The notes under the pieces are model-generated. The model was given only the letters and a program-made list of their open reading frames with translations. It made no database searches and was not told the origin of the DNA. The translations under genes were made by a program, and so were the position numbers. Shown here one piece after another: positions 8,715 through 16,796 of a stretch of 26,239 bases of DNA (position 1 is the first letter of the stretch; every line of letters starts with the position of its first letter). Origin of the DNA: Massilioclostridium sp965141735 (GTDB taxonomy: Bacteria > Bacillota > Clostridia > Oscillospirales > Ruminococcaceae); the NCBI GenBank assembly GCA_965141735.1, contig CBCSOX010000014.1, forward strand, positions 1-26,239. The letters are read 5' to 3'.

Positions 8715-9655
8715 TGTTCGCTCCTCGGCACCTTGACTTGTGCCACAATCCCCTGGACAACCTCCACAGCGGAGAGGTTGTCTCCAATCGCCTCCTGTTT
8801 GAGTTTGATGCGGTGGCTGAGCACGTAAGGAGCCATTTTTTGCACATCGTCAGGGAGGACGTACTCCCGGCCGTTGTAAAACGCCCACGCCTTGGCGGCT
8901 TTGAGCAGGGCAATCGAGCTGCGCGGGCTCGCGCCGAGCAGGATCAGAGGATTTTTGCGCGTCGCACTCACGATCATCACGATGTAGCCGATGATGAGGT
9001 CGCTGACGAAAATCTGCTCCACCTCCTGCTGGATTTCGATGATCTGTTCCCCTGTGGCAACCGGTTCCAGCGTTTCAATCGGACTGCGTCCTTGGAAGCG
9101 GGTGAGCATTTCACATTCCTGCACAGCGGTCGGGTATCCCAGCGAGATGCGAATAAAAAACCGGTCGAGCTGCGCCTCGGGCAGTGGAAAGGTGCCGAGG
9201 TACTCAATCGGGTTCTGGGTCGCGATGACCATGAACGGGTTTGCCATGGGAAGGGTGTGACCGTCCACCGTCACCTGCTTTTCCTCCATCACCTCGAGCA
9301 GGCTGGACTGGGTCTTGGGGGAGGTGCGGTTGATTTCGTCCGCGAGAACAAGGTTGCTCATCACTGCGCCGGGACGGTATTCAAACGATGCGTTTTTTTG
9401 GTTGTATACTGAAAAGCCGGTGATATCCGAAGGGAGAATGTCCGGCGTAAACTGAATGCGGCTGAACTCACAGGCGATGGAACGGGAGAGGGCGGAGACA
9501 AGGCTTGTCTTCCCGGTGCCCGGGATATCCTCAATCAGGACGTGGCTGCCGCACATCAGCGCGACGAGCACCATTTCTATTTCCTCCCGTTTTCCGACGA
9601 TGACCTTTTCGACGTTGTCTACGATTTGAGTGAGAAGCTGTACCTTCTGTTCCAT
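8711..9655 (-). CDS. MoxR family AAA+ ATPase
   Basis: The protein has 314 residues from the ATG at 9655 (MEQKVQLLTQIVDNVEKVIV). This start matches the family's beginning and has a GGGGG stretch about 9 bases upstream; an in-frame start at 9706 would lie inside the promoter and is unlikely. Walker A is IPGTGKTS, Walker B is NLVLADEINRTSPKTQSSLL, sensor 1 is VIATQNP, and the C-terminal lid carries GASPRSSIALLKAAKAWAF. MoxR ATPases act as cytoplasmic chaperone-like machines that help assemble or activate partner proteins, often with vWA/DUF58 proteins. Here the partner candidates are the DUF58 protein and membrane transglutaminase directly downstream. It is the first gene of the operon, with a near-consensus promoter 35 bases upstream. 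Confidence 0.95.
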   Translation of the reverse strand: MEQKVQLLTQIVDNVEKVIVGKREEIEMVLVALMCGSHVLIEDIPGTGKTSLVSALSRSIACEFSRIQFTPDILPSDITGFSVYNQKNASFEYRPGAVMSNLVLADEINRTSPKTQSSLLEVMEEKQVTVDGHTLPMANPFMVIATQNPIEYLGTFPLPEAQLDRFFIRISLGYPTAVQECEMLTRFQGRSPIETLEPVATGEQIIEIQQEVEQIFVSDLIIGYIVMIVSATRKNPLILLGASPRSSIALLKAAKAWAFYNGREYVLPDDVQKMAPYVLSHRIKLKQEAIGDNLSAVEVVQGIVAQVKVPRSEQ

Positions 9656-9689
9656 TGTTGAGTTACCCCCATTTTTATTTGCAACATAT

Positions 9690-9717
9690 ATTATAAATTC
9701 TAACACGAGTGTGACAA
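9690..9717 (-). promoter_or_regulatory. Promoter of the moxR - DUF58 - transglutaminase operon
   Basis: On the minus strand TTGTCA (9717-9712), 16 bases, then a perfect TATAAT (9695-9690), with the moxR ATG at 9655. The expected untranslated leader is only about 30 bases. This is the best-matching housekeeping promoter in the window. Confidence 0.85.
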
Positions 9718-10384
9718 GAAAGCAAACAAACGAACCGTTAATTTTTACTGAAATAAAACCTAATTCGACAGAAAGAGAGGAAAAGAAGCAATTTTAATTA
9801 TTGTCATAGAAATCATTTGTTTGCAGTAATCAAAGGAATCCTTTCGGCAGATTGGCAGTAACTTTCTTTCATTCCTGGCATCCTATGTGCTGGAATTGCC
9901 AGAATGCGGCGATTAGTTTTAGTCTAATGATCGCCGGTCATGGTCTGAAAGGGTACATGGCAAGGGAAATTCTATTTTTCGTTGGATCTTGGTTTTTGTG
10001 GTTGGGCTTGCGGTGTGTTGTTCGCCCAGTGAGAAAGCGCGTTGGGCCCTGTTGGAAGAGAGCTTCCCCCCGTTCAAAACAAGCGGACAGACAGTTTACA
10101 GACAAACCGTTTCCATGGTCTGCGTACAGGATGGGCTGATCCGCAACACAGGGGGAAACCTTCACAACGCAGTTCACCGGATTCCCTGGCACATGGTAAA
10201 CCGCAAGCCAATCAAACAGGCATGGCGGCAAAGCCCACAGGCTGGGGAAAGCGCTGTCCGGTCAGTCGCCAAAATTTTAGTTCCAGAATGGTGCCGTTAA
10301 AAATTTGGAAGGTCTCTTCCTATAACGAGAGTTCCTCTCTTTCATTGCGGGTGTAGCGCTGCGGCAGGGTTGCTCGAAACAGCA
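9718..10384. other. Intergenic region without a recognised gene
   Basis: Between the moxR promoter and the terminator of the YczE-type gene I find only open frames below 105 codons on both strands (for example 9852-10139 +, 9938-10231 -). They overlap one another and have no recognisable family. CTGGCA and TGCCAG form a short inverted repeat near 9876-9902. No tRNA or known riboswitch was recognised. A decayed gene is possible but cannot be shown. Confidence 0.5.
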
Positions 10385-10414
10385 AAGCGGCGGCTGCAAT
10401 CACAGCCGCCGCTT
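10385..10414 (-). terminator. Hairpin terminator downstream of the YczE-type gene
   Basis: A perfect 12-base stem (AAGCGGCGGCTG at 10385-10396 and its complement at 10403-10414) encloses a 6-base loop. On the minus strand it is followed by TGCTGTTTC, a weak T-tract. It lies about 135 bases past the stop codon. Confidence 0.7.
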
Positions 10415-10547
10415 AGTAAGGGATTTCCCCTCTTCACGATGAAAACCCGCAGCAAGAAGTGTGTGGAGACGGTCTGACTCCCCTCCTTGAACAGGAGAGA
10501 CACAATGGGGGTTAGAGGGGATTTGCAGCCCGTTGCGTGAGGCAAAC

Positions 10548-11219
10548 CTAATGTTCGCCCTGTTTTGCAGCACGACCGTGCAGCATTGGTTCCGCAAGAT
10601 GTACGGTAAAGAACTGGACCAGCGGACCAGTTAGAAATGCAGCGACAATTGTCCCGAGCCCGACGAGCAGCCAGAGGTTTCCCCCGCTGAGCAGGCAGAA
10701 GACAATGCCAATGGTGACACAGGTGACGTCGGTGAGGATGCGCCCCCAGCGGAACGCAAGCTTGTGGTGCGTCGCCTGCTCGAGAATTTTTGCAACTGTG
10801 TCGTACGGCGCAATGCCCATCTCGGCTGTCATATAAATGGCAATGCCGGCGCAGAGGAGCGCTGTGCCCGCAACGAGAAGGAGGACTTTGATGGGCAGGG
10901 AAAAGTCGCCGTCCCCCATGCTGCTGATCAGCCAGCAGACAAAGTCGGCGATGTAGCCCACGCAAACCATGTTGACAATAGTGCCCAGGCCAATGCTCGA
11001 GCGCATTGTGAAGAAGACCAGAAGGAGCAGCGCAATATTTACAATCAGCTGCCAGGTTCCGAAGCTGAGATGCACAAAGCCGCTGACGCCAAGATTCATA
11101 CAGGTGAACGGGTCAACGCCAAATGCGGACAGCCGGAAAAACGAGACGCTCAGGCCGATGAGCAGAATGCCAAACAGCATCATTGCAAAACGCCTGATGG
11201 GGAAGTCTTTTGTTGTCAT
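10548..11219 (-). CDS. YczE/YyaS/YitT family membrane protein
   Basis: The protein has 223 residues starting MTTKDFPIRRFAMMLFG. I chose the ATG at 11219 because GGAAAGGG (plus-strand complement 11228-11235) lies eight bases upstream and because the longer open frame reaching 11723 runs into the Nudix gene in another frame. Several hydrophobic helices are evident (about residues 11-30, 48-70, 77-100, 105-130 and 150-195). Segments such as GLSVSFFRLSAFGVDPFTCM and IYMTAEMGIAPYDTVAKIL are characteristic of the YczE group of integral membrane proteins of about 210-220 residues. Their substrate is not established. The gene stands alone behind a leader that may fold (11259-11347 plus an SD hairpin at 11229-11249) and ends with a distal hairpin terminator. 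Confidence 0.85.
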   Translation of the reverse strand: MTTKDFPIRRFAMMLFGILLIGLSVSFFRLSAFGVDPFTCMNLGVSGFVHLSFGTWQLIVNIALLLLVFFTMRSSIGLGTIVNMVCVGYIADFVCWLISSMGDGDFSLPIKVLLLVAGTALLCAGIAIYMTAEMGIAPYDTVAKILEQATHHKLAFRWGRILTDVTCVTIGIVFCLLSGGNLWLLVGLGTIVAAFLTGPLVQFFTVHLAEPMLHGRAAKQGEH

Positions 11220-11228
11220 GCATAAAAC

Positions 11229-11249
11229 CCTTTCCAGATACAGGATAAG
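11229..11249 (-). promoter_or_regulatory. Possible ribosome-binding-site-sequestering hairpin
   Basis: In the minus-strand RNA, CUUAUCC (11249-11243) can pair with GGAAAGG (11235-11229) across a 7-base loop, giving six pairs including one G-U and one internal mismatch. GGAAAGG is the ribosome binding site of the YczE-type gene. The pairing is seen by eye; no energy was computed. Confidence 0.4.
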
Positions 11250-11258
11250 AGGAGTGCA

Positions 11259-11347
11259 GTCCGGCGTGTAGATGATGCTGCCCCATCGAAAAGGCAGCCA
11301 GATGAGAGACAGCCGCCTGGTTTGAGACAATTTGTTGCGCACCGGAC
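11259..11347 (-). promoter_or_regulatory. Candidate structured RNA leader of the YczE-type gene
   Basis: In the minus-strand RNA an outer stem forms between GUCCGGUG (11347-11340) and CGCCGGAC (11266-11259), eight pairs with one G-U. Inside it GCUGCC and GGCAGC (11298-11293 and 11282-11277) form a second stem, and CCAG/CUGG (11320-11317 and 11301-11298) may form a third that competes for one base. A possible -10 box TATGAT (11361-11356) would start transcription almost exactly at the outer stem, although no good -35 box is present. It matches no riboswitch class I recognise. Confidence 0.4.
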
Positions 11348-11569
11348 TAAAAAATATCATAGGATTTGAGGAGGGCAATGAGGTTTGCGCCGAGCAGCTT
11401 CTGGAAAGCGAGTTCATCAAACTGACAGGTGCCGCTCTTTCCCTCAAGGCGAAGCTGATCCATTTTTTCAAAATCGATTCCAACTTGACGAGCTTGTCCG
11501 CTGTCCCCTGCCTTGTTCGTGTCAGGCAGCTGTCGGGAATCACCGGGCGGCCATCCGGTCCTGACCAAG

Positions 11570-12148
11570 TCAGCCGCTTTCTTCTGTACCCTCCCTTCGC
11601 TGGGAAAACAGTTTTGCCCGGGCAATCAGCCGGTGGTACAGAGCTGCATCCGTTTCGCCGAACTGTTCGGCGGTGATGAAATCGAGTGGAAACCACTTCA
11701 CCGCTGAGTTTTCCCCAGGGCATGGCCGCAGGGTCTGATTCGTATCACAGACCAGGCAGAAACCGGCTGAAAAGTGCAGGTGCGCCCCCACATAAGTTCC
11801 GTTTTTTTGGTGGGCCGGGACGGCAAAAATGTCGAGCGAGGCCATTTGTTCGGACAGCGGGGTGAGCTGGAGCACTCCTGTCTCCTCCCGGCACTCCCTG
11901 ACCGCGACCGCAAGCAGGTCAGGGTTTCCATCCGCATGGCCGCCCGGCCACGACCAGCTGCCGCGCAGGCTGTGACGCACCAGCAGGACACGGCTGAGGG
12001 AGGTGTCCAGCACAAGAGCAGAGCTTGTGACGTGGGCAATCGAGTCGCTGCGTTCCAGCACGCCGGATCCAGCAAGATGCGCATACCGCAGGATTGTCTG
12101 TCTATCCTCAGCCTCCTGTGCACAGGAGGGCTGATAGTTGGTCACCAT
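11570..12148 (-). CDS. Nudix hydrolase
   Basis: The protein has 192 residues from the ATG at 12148 (MVTNYQPSCAQEAEDRQTIL), a start that matches the N-terminus of the Nudix subgroup whose members carry the phrase GGHADG. An in-frame ATG at 12328 would add 60 low-similarity residues. The only good GAGGTG (about 12169-12178) is some 20 bases from the chosen ATG, so the exact start is uncertain. The Nudix box is GGHADGNPDLLAVAVRECRE followed by ETGVL. The REXXEE core that binds metal is intact, while the canonical upstream Glu position holds Pro or Asp, as is common in this subgroup. Nudix enzymes hydrolyse nucleoside diphosphates linked to other groups; the substrate here is not predictable. No terminator or promoter was recognised. 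Confidence 0.85.
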   Translation of the reverse strand: MVTNYQPSCAQEAEDRQTILRYAHLAGSGVLERSDSIAHVTSSALVLDTSLSRVLLVRHSLRGSWSWPGGHADGNPDLLAVAVRECREETGVLQLTPLSEQMASLDIFAVPAHQKNGTYVGAHLHFSAGFCLVCDTNQTLRPCPGENSAVKWFPLDFITAEQFGETDAALYHRLIARAKLFSQRREGTEESG

Positions 12149-12342
12149 TTGAATAAAATTTATTTTGATCACCTCTTGATCAGGGGAAGCCGGTAGCCGG
12201 TGCAGGATGCTGCTCCCCCTGTTACACTTCAAAGTTTGCCCACAGTCAGGGCAGATGGCCCCCGGCCCTGTTCGCCGCTCTGCGAAAGGCAGCCGAGAGG
12301 GCTCTGCTTTTTCAAACAGATCAGGCAAGGACTCCCCGCGAT

Positions 12343-15300
12343 TTAATGATTATTGGATAAAAACGCTTTCATCTGTGCGAAGAGAATTTTGACATCCAGC
12401 GGTTTGGAGAGGTGGGCGTTCATCCCCGCCGCTTTGCTCTTCTGCTCGTCCTCAGCAAAGGCGTTGGCTGTCATGGCGAAAATCGGGATAGAACCTGCGT
12501 CGGAGCGGTCGAGCTTGCGGATTTGTCTGGTCGCCTCAAGGCCGTCCATGCGGGGCATCTGGATATCCATCAAGATCAGATCGTAGTGGTCTGTCGGAGA
12601 TTGTGAAAACAGGTTCACCGCCTCTATTCCATCCTCTGCGCACTCCACTTCTGCGCCTGTGGTGCGCAGGAGCTCCACTGCAATTTCACGGTTGAGCTGG
12701 TTGTCCTCCACCAACAGGATGCGCTTGCCGTGAAAATCGGCATCCATGCTGTCTTTGCTTTCAAAGAGCGGGCGCTCCTGCCTGAGGCTGGAGATTGCTT
12801 GGGCGATGGCAGACGCAAACAGCGGTTTGATCAGGACGCCGGAGGCGCCGGCTTGTACTGCCTCTTTTTCAATTTCCGCCGCGTCGTAGGCAGTGGTGAG
12901 CACCGCTGTGGTTTCGTTTTGAACAATTTTGCGAATGCGGCGTATTGTCTCAAAACTATCTTGGCCGGGCAGTTTGCAGTCTACAAAACAGATGTCGAAA
13001 TTTTCCTGCCGGCTGTGTGCGTCCCGTATCCGCGAAACCGCAAGGTTTCCGTTCGTTACAGACTGAACCTCCATCCCCATGCGGTGCAGCAGGCTGCAGA
13101 CATAGGCAGTGCTATCGGGGTCGCTGTCCACAACGAGCGCCTTGAGGCGGGGGATATCGGCGGAATTTTTAGGCTGCGCTGCCTTTTGAAATGGAAGTTC
13201 TACCATAAAGGTGCTGCCCTCCCCCAACTTGCTTGAGACATTCACGCTGCCGCCCATCAGTTCAGAAAACCGCTTGACGATCGAAAGGCCCAGTCCCGTA
13301 CCGCCGTATTTGTTGGTCACGCTGCTGTTTTCCTGTTCAAACGATTCAAATATTTTTCCATAATTTTGCTCGTCAATGCCGCAGCCGGTGTCGATCACCT
13401 CAAAGCGCAGCCGGACGGCGCTGGGACTCTGCTCCGTTTGGGAGACCCGCAGTTCAATCGACCCGCCGGCCGGGGTGAACTTCAGCGCATTGGATAAGAG
13501 GTTGGTCAGGATCTGGTTCAGGCGGAGCGAATCGCCCACGAGCGCTTCGTCCACTTCTCCGTTCAAAACCGTTTGATATTCCAGCTTCTTTTCTCTGGCC
13601 TGAATGTAGTACAGACTGCTGAGACTCTCCAGAAAGGCGCGCAAGTCAAACGGCTCGCTCCGGAGTTCAACTTTGCCGCTCTCAATTTTGGACATGTCCA
13701 GCACATCGTTGATCAGCGCGAGCAGATGCTTGGAGGAAAGGGTGAGTTTTTTTAGGCAGCTCTCCACCTTCTCCGCGTCGTTTAGGTTTTGCATGGCAAT
13801 GGCGCCCATTCCGAGGATCGCATTGAGCGGCGTCCGGATCTCATGGCTCATGCGGGAGAGAAATTCCCCCTTGGCGCGGCTCGCCGCCTCTGCCTTTTCG
13901 AGATTTCCCTGAATTACAGCGGCCCTCATCCGAGCGCGGAAAATCATCAGAATCGCTAGAACCAGAACCAACAGGATGCCGGCGACCACTGAGACAAACA
14001 GCAGGGGATTGGTGTAGATAAGATCGGTCAGGGAGAACCGGTTCTCTCCAATCGATACCAGGTTTCGGTTGAGCATGGCGGATTTTTCATCGGTGGAGAG
14101 CTGGTTGATGGCCTTGTTGAGGATTGTGAGCAGCTCTGGGTCAATCGGCTTTGCCAGAGCGAGGCAGATGTTGCTCTGGTCGTTGACAATGGTTGCCGGC
14201 ACCAGTCCGTTGAAATGATACCGTTGGATTTCCTGTTCCAGCCGTGCAGAGAAACCGTAGATAAAATCCGCTTCGCCCCGTTCCACTGCGAGGAGGGCGG
14301 AACTTGTGTCGGGATAGCTGCGCACCTCAGCCGCTGCGATATCGCTGGGCAGCCGCTGCCCCTCGATGACGGCGCCCACCAGCCCTGTGTCGGGGTAGTT
14401 GGATGCCTTGTTGCGCACGAGAATGTTATTCATACGCACATAAGCTGAGGAGAGAGCCAGTCCCTGTTCGGCTGCATCCTCCTCATCCCCTAGGAAAAAC
14501 CCCAGGAGATCCGCCTCCCCCTGCTGCACCATGCGCACTGCGTCAATGTATTTTTCGGTGTACACATAGGTAAAATCCAAGCCGGTAAACGCCTTGATCT
14601 GTTTGAGGAGATCGTGCACCAGACCGGGGTGGAGCTCCTGTTCCGATTCGGGACAGGCCAGAGGGTGCCAGTCTTTTGGAACTGCCACAGTGATGGACTT
14701 TTTCTGTTTGATATATGCGTGGTCACTCTCACTGAGCTGGATGTCGACCATCTCATCGGGGTAATTGGCGGCATAGCACTGCTCGGCGAAGTTGGGGTTT
14801 GCCTCGAGAATCCGCCCGAGCGCCATATTCAGCCCGTCGAGCACTTCCTGATTGCCCGGATTGGTGACGATATAAAGGGGCTGGGAATCGTAGGAAGCCA
14901 CCACCCGGAAGGTGCCGCTGTTGTCGCTGAGATTGCCCAGCAGCAGGTCCACTTCCCCTTGTTCCAGGTAAGGATAGAAATTCCCATCCTCCGAAAGTTC
15001 CTCGTATTTCAGATACCGGAGTTCACAGTCCAGGCTGTTGATCTGCAAAAATTCCTTCAGCCTGCGCACATTTTCCACCGCGCGCTCATAGACTCCGATC
15101 GTCTTGCCGTTGAGGCTTTCGAGGTCATAGCTGCGGATGCTCCAATCGTCCTTGCGGGCAAGTAGCGCCGAACGGCTGTACCCAGTGTTATAATCCGGGT
15201 ATGCGTAGACGTCCTCAAGGATCGGCAGGTAGTAGCAGCCGCCCATGAGGTCAAACTCCCCGTTTCGAAATTGGGACAGCATTGTCTCGCCGGTCGTATC

Positions 15301-15546
15301 GATATATTCGTATTCCCAACCGGTGTATTTGGCAATCTCGTTGAGGTAGTCCACCATCATCCCATGGCGGCTTCCGTCCTCTGCTGTCCAGCTTATCCCC
15401 TCCACTTGGGGAAAGGCGACCCGCAGCACACGCCTTTCGGTTTCAGTTGCCTGTGCGGGAAAACTGAACGCCAAAACCAGGAATACTGCCAGCAGCAGGA
15501 CGGCTGTGCCTTTCCAGATGGTTCTATTCAGCCAGTTGTTCATCAT
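12343..15546 (-). CDS. Hybrid sensor histidine kinase with tandem solute-binding (Venus flytrap) domains, BvgS-like
   Basis: The protein has 1,067 residues. A signal or anchor segment lies at about 10-33 (TAVLLLAVFLVLAFSFPAQA). Two SBP_bac_3-type ligand-binding domains follow (about 38-275 and 283-500), each starting with a strand such as RRVLRVAFPQVEG or KKSITVAVPKDWHPLACPES. A transmembrane helix is near 505-530. The HisKA motif FLSRMSHEIRTPLNAILGMG holds the phosphorylated His near residue 568. The HATPase domain (about 670-790) contains a typical GTGLGLSIVKRF. Two receiver domains end the protein: one at about 798-920 (acceptor Asp in CFVDCKLPG, Lys in LIKPL) and one at about 940-1060 (VEDNQLNREI, acceptor Asp in LILMDIQMPRMDG). 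No Hpt domain is present, unlike BvgS. The likely ligands are amino acids or similar small solutes outside the cell. GGAGTGAG precedes the ATG at 15546; a second ATG follows directly. No separate response regulator gene is adjacent. Confidence 0.93.
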   Translation of the reverse strand: MMNNWLNRTIWKGTAVLLLAVFLVLAFSFPAQATETERRVLRVAFPQVEGISWTAEDGSRHGMMVDYLNEIAKYTGWEYEYIDTTGETMLSQFRNGEFDLMGGCYYLPILEDVYAYPDYNTGYSRSALLARKDDWSIRSYDLESLNGKTIGVYERAVENVRRLKEFLQINSLDCELRYLKYEELSEDGNFYPYLEQGEVDLLLGNLSDNSGTFRVVASYDSQPLYIVTNPGNQEVLDGLNMALGRILEANPNFAEQCYAANYPDEMVDIQLSESDHAYIKQKKSITVAVPKDWHPLACPESEQELHPGLVHDLLKQIKAFTGLDFTYVYTEKYIDAVRMVQQGEADLLGFFLGDEEDAAEQGLALSSAYVRMNNILVRNKASNYPDTGLVGAVIEGQRLPSDIAAAEVRSYPDTSSALLAVERGEADFIYGFSARLEQEIQRYHFNGLVPATIVNDQSNICLALAKPIDPELLTILNKAINQLSTDEKSAMLNRNLVSIGENRFSLTDLIYTNPLLFVSVVAGILLVLVLAILMIFRARMRAAVIQGNLEKAEAASRAKGEFLSRMSHEIRTPLNAILGMGAIAMQNLNDAEKVESCLKKLTLSSKHLLALINDVLDMSKIESGKVELRSEPFDLRAFLESLSSLYYIQAREKKLEYQTVLNGEVDEALVGDSLRLNQILTNLLSNALKFTPAGGSIELRVSQTEQSPSAVRLRFEVIDTGCGIDEQNYGKIFESFEQENSSVTNKYGGTGLGLSIVKRFSELMGGSVNVSSKLGEGSTFMVELPFQKAAQPKNSADIPRLKALVVDSDPDSTAYVCSLLHRMGMEVQSVTNGNLAVSRIRDAHSRQENFDICFVDCKLPGQDSFETIRRIRKIVQNETTAVLTTAYDAAEIEKEAVQAGASGVLIKPLFASAIAQAISSLRQERPLFESKDSMDADFHGKRILLVEDNQLNREIAVELLRTTGAEVECAEDGIEAVNLFSQSPTDHYDLILMDIQMPRMDGLEATRQIRKLDRSDAGSIPIFAMTANAFAEDEQKSKAAGMNAHLSKPLDVKILFAQMKAFLSNNH

Positions 15547-15566
15547 TTCTCACTCCGGTGGATCGC

Positions 15567-15617
15567 ATCCCACAAAGAAAAGTAAACCGGTGCGAATTTT
15601 ACATTAAATTGTGGGAT
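15567..15617. promoter_or_regulatory. Nested inverted repeat just upstream of the hybrid kinase gene
   Basis: ATCCCACAA (15567-15575) and TTGTGGGAT (15609-15617) are perfect complements, and inside them GTAAA (15582-15586) and TTTAC (15598-15602) are complementary too. The element ends ten bases before the ribosome binding site (plus-strand complement 15550-15557). It could be an operator for the kinase gene or a leader RNA stem. Confidence 0.5.
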
Positions 15618-16127
15618 CATTCATTGCGTTTGTGTCATGGGGCGGAACCCCGGTGCACCGAGCCTTGCCGTCTCTGACCGAACGGCAGTTGTTTGAAACC
15701 CTGTGGGCACAGCCGGCGGTATCTGTCGGGCATCGCCTACCTGCTATGTACTGTCTATAGAAATGAAATGCACAATCAAACAAGCATCGAACCCTCTCTG
15801 CGGGGATGCCGTCGGCAAATTGCCGCGCCTCTGTCTCCGGGTAAAACACCTGTAATGCCTCAAGCTACTATTCGGAGAGCGGGGACTTAACTGTCTGCTG
15901 CAGATGTGCAGGCCTGATGTGCCTGAGAATTTTCCGAACCTGTTGGAGCGCAATTCGACCGATGCTGCACGCACTGTTTGGCAGTCTGCGGCTGTGCAGA
16001 AGGAGCCGCCTGAGACGGATGCAGCGTGAAATGTGAAAATGATTGGGCAGCCAGCAGCGCCGATATTGCAATAACTTTAAATATGCGATGGAAATTTACT
16101 TTTAAGCAGTGTTTTTTATTTGAACTC

Positions 16128-16156
16128 ATTTTAGCACAACGGGAGAAAAACTTCAA
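16128..16156 (-). promoter_or_regulatory. Sigma-A-type promoter about 575 bases upstream of the hybrid kinase gene
   Basis: On the minus strand TTGAAG (16156-16151), 17 bases, then TAAAAT (16133-16128). Transcription would begin near 16121 and could give either a leader of about 575 bases for the kinase gene or a separate small RNA. No terminator was found between it and the kinase. Confidence 0.6.
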
Positions 16157-16535
16157 TTGGAATATGCATGAAAAGTTGGAAAAAGTGAGCTTTTGATGGT
16201 TGACAGAGTGAATCCGACAACAGAGCGGTAATTGAGTATCGATAAATTTATTAAAAAAAATTCTATTTATAAGAAAGAGTTGTTGTAATCTCGTAAAACG
16301 GGAGTTCCGCATTCCCGGAGCCAGCAATTTCTAGGTTTTTATGGCACCGTGTGAAATATGCTCGCCCGCAAGGCGGCGGCACCCTCAAAAACCCGTTTTT
16401 AGCGTCGATGGAAACAGGGTAGGATCGAACTTGTCCTTAACAGTGAATTGGTATGGTGCAGGCCTGAGAGATCAGAAAGGATCGTATCACAGCAGCACAA
16501 TAGTTACACAGCTTTTGACAATCGTTTCCGTTCTC

Positions 16536-16563
16536 TTGCGGATGAGAACAATATTTTTATAAA
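16536..16563 (+). promoter_or_regulatory. Candidate promoter of the fucosidase gene
   Basis: TTGCGG (16536-16541), 16 bases, then TATAAA (16558-16563). Transcription would start near 16570, leaving a leader of about 227 bases before the ATG at 16797. A lone TTGACA at 16515-16520 has no matching -10 box. Confidence 0.45.
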
Positions 16564-16607
16564 ATGAGGTCATATCTCTTATAAAGTGGCGTTGAAAACA
16601 CAAAAAA

Positions 16608-16639
16608 TTTTGATTTTCACTGAAAAGTGTTTTGATTTT
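16608..16639. repeat. Two direct repeats TTTTGATTTT, 22 bases apart
   Basis: TTTTGATTTT occurs at 16608-16617 and again at 16630-16639, exactly 22 bases apart and so on the same face of the helix. A related TTGATTTTA is at 16739-16747. Between the two copies CACT/AGTG forms a short hairpin. The arrangement resembles paired binding half-sites of AraC-type regulators, but no site was tested. Confidence 0.5.
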
Positions 16640-16796
16640 ACCACTTGTCTGCAGGGTTTTCTATTTTTTGTTTGTTTTCTTATGCTATCCTTGTCTTAAA
16701 AAAGAATGCTAAATTGCGGTCTATTCAAAAGACGGGTGTTGATTTTACTTAGAAAGTGATGAAAAGCAAGCAAAACAATTCAAAAAGGAGAATACG

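Larger units (their letters stand above)
11220..11569. other. Leader region between the YczE-type and Nudix genes
   Basis: These 350 bases hold the proposed structured leader. There is also an open minus-strand frame (11347-11625, 92 codons) ending LRLEGKSGTCQFDELAFQKL and a few more residues; it reads protein-like at its end but overlaps the Nudix gene and has no recognised homology. I do not call it a gene. Confidence 0.45.
15547..16535. other. Long intergenic region upstream of the hybrid kinase gene
   Basis: Nearly 1 kb lies between the divergent kinase and fucosidase genes before the fucosidase promoter. It contains the nested inverted repeat at 15567-15617, a minus-strand promoter at 16128-16156, a short inverted repeat CGGGA/TCCCG near 16300-16317, and an A/T-rich stretch at 16236-16275. 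Open frames reach 146 codons (15887-16327, -) but none is convincing. No known RNA family was recognised. Confidence 0.5.

Noticed and set aside
11347..11625. Minus-strand open frame of 92 codons overlapping the Nudix gene
   Set aside because: Its end reads protein-like but it overlaps a clear gene in another frame, lacks a start signal and matches no family I know.
12149..12328. N-terminal extension of the Nudix protein with a CPDCGQTLKC zinc-ribbon-like stretch
   Set aside because: The subgroup's N-terminus begins at the ATG at 12148, and the extension has no convincing start signal. Four cysteines in a short GC-rich stretch can be chance.
15887..16129. Possible 80-residue secreted peptide on the minus strand (MSSNKKHCLKVNFHRI..., hydrophobic IAISALLAA)
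   Set aside because: It has no ribosome binding site, and its ATG overlaps the -10 box of a good promoter, so that promoter could not transcribe it. The signal-like stretch is short.
16515..16520. Perfect TTGACA upstream of the fucosidase gene
   Set aside because: At 16-18 bases downstream there is no -10-like hexamer; the TTGCGG/TATAAA pair is the better candidate.
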